Source: Thermoplasmata archaeon
GTDB taxonomy: Archaea > Thermoplasmatota > Thermoplasmata > Thermoplasmatales > Thermoplasmataceae
NCBI GenBank assembly: GCA_021850745.1
Contig: JAJZKX010000146.1
Span: forward strand, 1 to 5,623
Direction: 5' to 3'
Length of the DNA stretch: 5,623 nt
In this document: positions 5,255 to 5,623 of the stretch, piece by piece
Numbering within the stretch: position 1 is the first letter of the stretch
Layout of the letters: each line of letters starts with the position of its first letter
Translations under genes and position numbers: made by a program
The notes under the pieces: model-generated
Seen by the model: the letters and a program-made list of their open reading frames with translations, nothing else
What the model was told of the DNA's origin: nothing
Databases searched by the model: none

Positions 5255-5623
5255 GTGTCTTCTAACAAATTGGAAAGACTTGTAGTGATCTCAGTGTTAG
5301 TTATCATTGCAATAATGTTACTGGCACCATTTTCCACAGGGCTTGGAGGAAACGCCACTCCTTCCCAGGCACTCAAAACTTCTACCGCCAGTACAAGCAA
5401 TGCACCAGCTTCACCGAGCACACCAACTAATTGGACCTACCCAACAAATACTATGCAGGAACCCGGTTATACGAATGGAACGTATACCGTAGGAGCTACG
5501 AACAACGTTGGTCACCTAAATGAATTTAGAGCCTCCAGTCTGTACTCATTCCTTCTCCTGGATGAGATTTACGACTCACCGGTACAGACTCTTCCAAACG
5601 GAACTGACATTCCGTGGCTTGCA
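5255..5623 (+). CDS. ABC transporter substrate-binding protein, family 5 (N-terminal part)
   Basis: This is the extracytoplasmic binding component of a peptide/nickel/oligosaccharide-type ABC importer. Only the first 123 residues are in the window, out of 500-800 or more expected. A short basic N-terminus (Lys5, Arg8) is followed by a hydrophobic segment (about 9-26, LVVISVLVIIAIMLLAPF) acting as a signal peptide or membrane anchor. A linker rich in Ser, Thr, Asn, Ala and Pro follows (33-66), and then the mature fold. N-x-S/T sequons at Asn33, Asn59, Asn74 and Asn115 could be glycosylated. The family marker is LLLDEIYDSPVQTLPNG followed by IPWLA (101-123), matching the LDxIYDxLV...G...PWLA region of family 5 binding proteins. 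There is no lipobox Cys, so anchoring is probably by the uncleaved helix. GTG at 5255 is chosen because a TATA box is correctly spaced; an in-frame TTG at 5240 would add five residues. Permease and ATPase genes would be expected beyond the window. Confidence 0.85.
   Translation, partial: MSSNKLERLVVISVLVIIAIMLLAPFSTGLGGNATPSQALKTSTASTSNAPASPSTPTNWTYPTNTMQEPGYTNGTYTVGATNNVGHLNEFRASSLYSFLLLDEIYDSPVQTLPNGTDIPWLA

Overview
The window looks like chromosomal DNA from an acidophilic archaeon, most likely of the Thermoplasmata/Thermoplasmatales. This is an inference from four things: heavy AGG/AGA arginine codon use at roughly mid-range GC; TATA-like boxes about 26 bases before start codons with no Shine-Dalgarno (leaderless mRNAs); a thiolase/DUF35 pair, which is typical of archaea; and a substrate-binding protein with a membrane anchor and a Ser/Thr/Asn-rich stalk. 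No rRNA, tRNA, CRISPR array or insertion sequence was seen.

Layout: (1) 1-1039, minus strand: an MFS transporter of the carboxylate/sugar-acid symporter type, 3' end cut off by the window. (2) 1040-1245: a divergent regulatory region with a 7-base inverted repeat over the transporter's probable TATA box. (3) 1246-2439, plus strand: a complete family III CoA-transferase (CaiB/BaiF/formyl-CoA transferase fold). (4) 2440-2808: no intact gene, but consecutive reading-frame pieces that look like the remains of a frameshifted gene, then a T-run terminator for the opposite strand. (5) 4978-2809, minus strand: an SDR oxidoreductase, a thiolase-fold protein and a DUF35 zinc-ribbon/OB-fold protein. The last two overlap by one base and are joined by a strong Shine-Dalgarno. 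(6) 4979-5254: a second divergent regulatory region with a nearly perfect 18-base palindrome and a separate inverted repeat just upstream of a TATA box. (7) 5255 to the window end, plus strand: the N-terminus of a family 5 (peptide/oligosaccharide type) ABC substrate-binding protein.

Taken together, the genes suggest handling of an organic acid. It would be imported by the MFS carrier, activated to a CoA thioester by the CoA-transferase, oxidised or reduced by the SDR, and cleaved or condensed by the thiolase-fold/DUF35 complex. The most striking point is that the thiolase-fold protein has serine (Ser79) where thiolases have their nucleophilic cysteine, while keeping the two active-site histidines. 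It is therefore probably not an ordinary acetoacetyl-CoA thiolase. A non-thiolytic activity, such as the retro-aldol reaction known for Ltp2-type/DUF35 pairs of bacterial steroid degradation, is a reasonable but unproven alternative.
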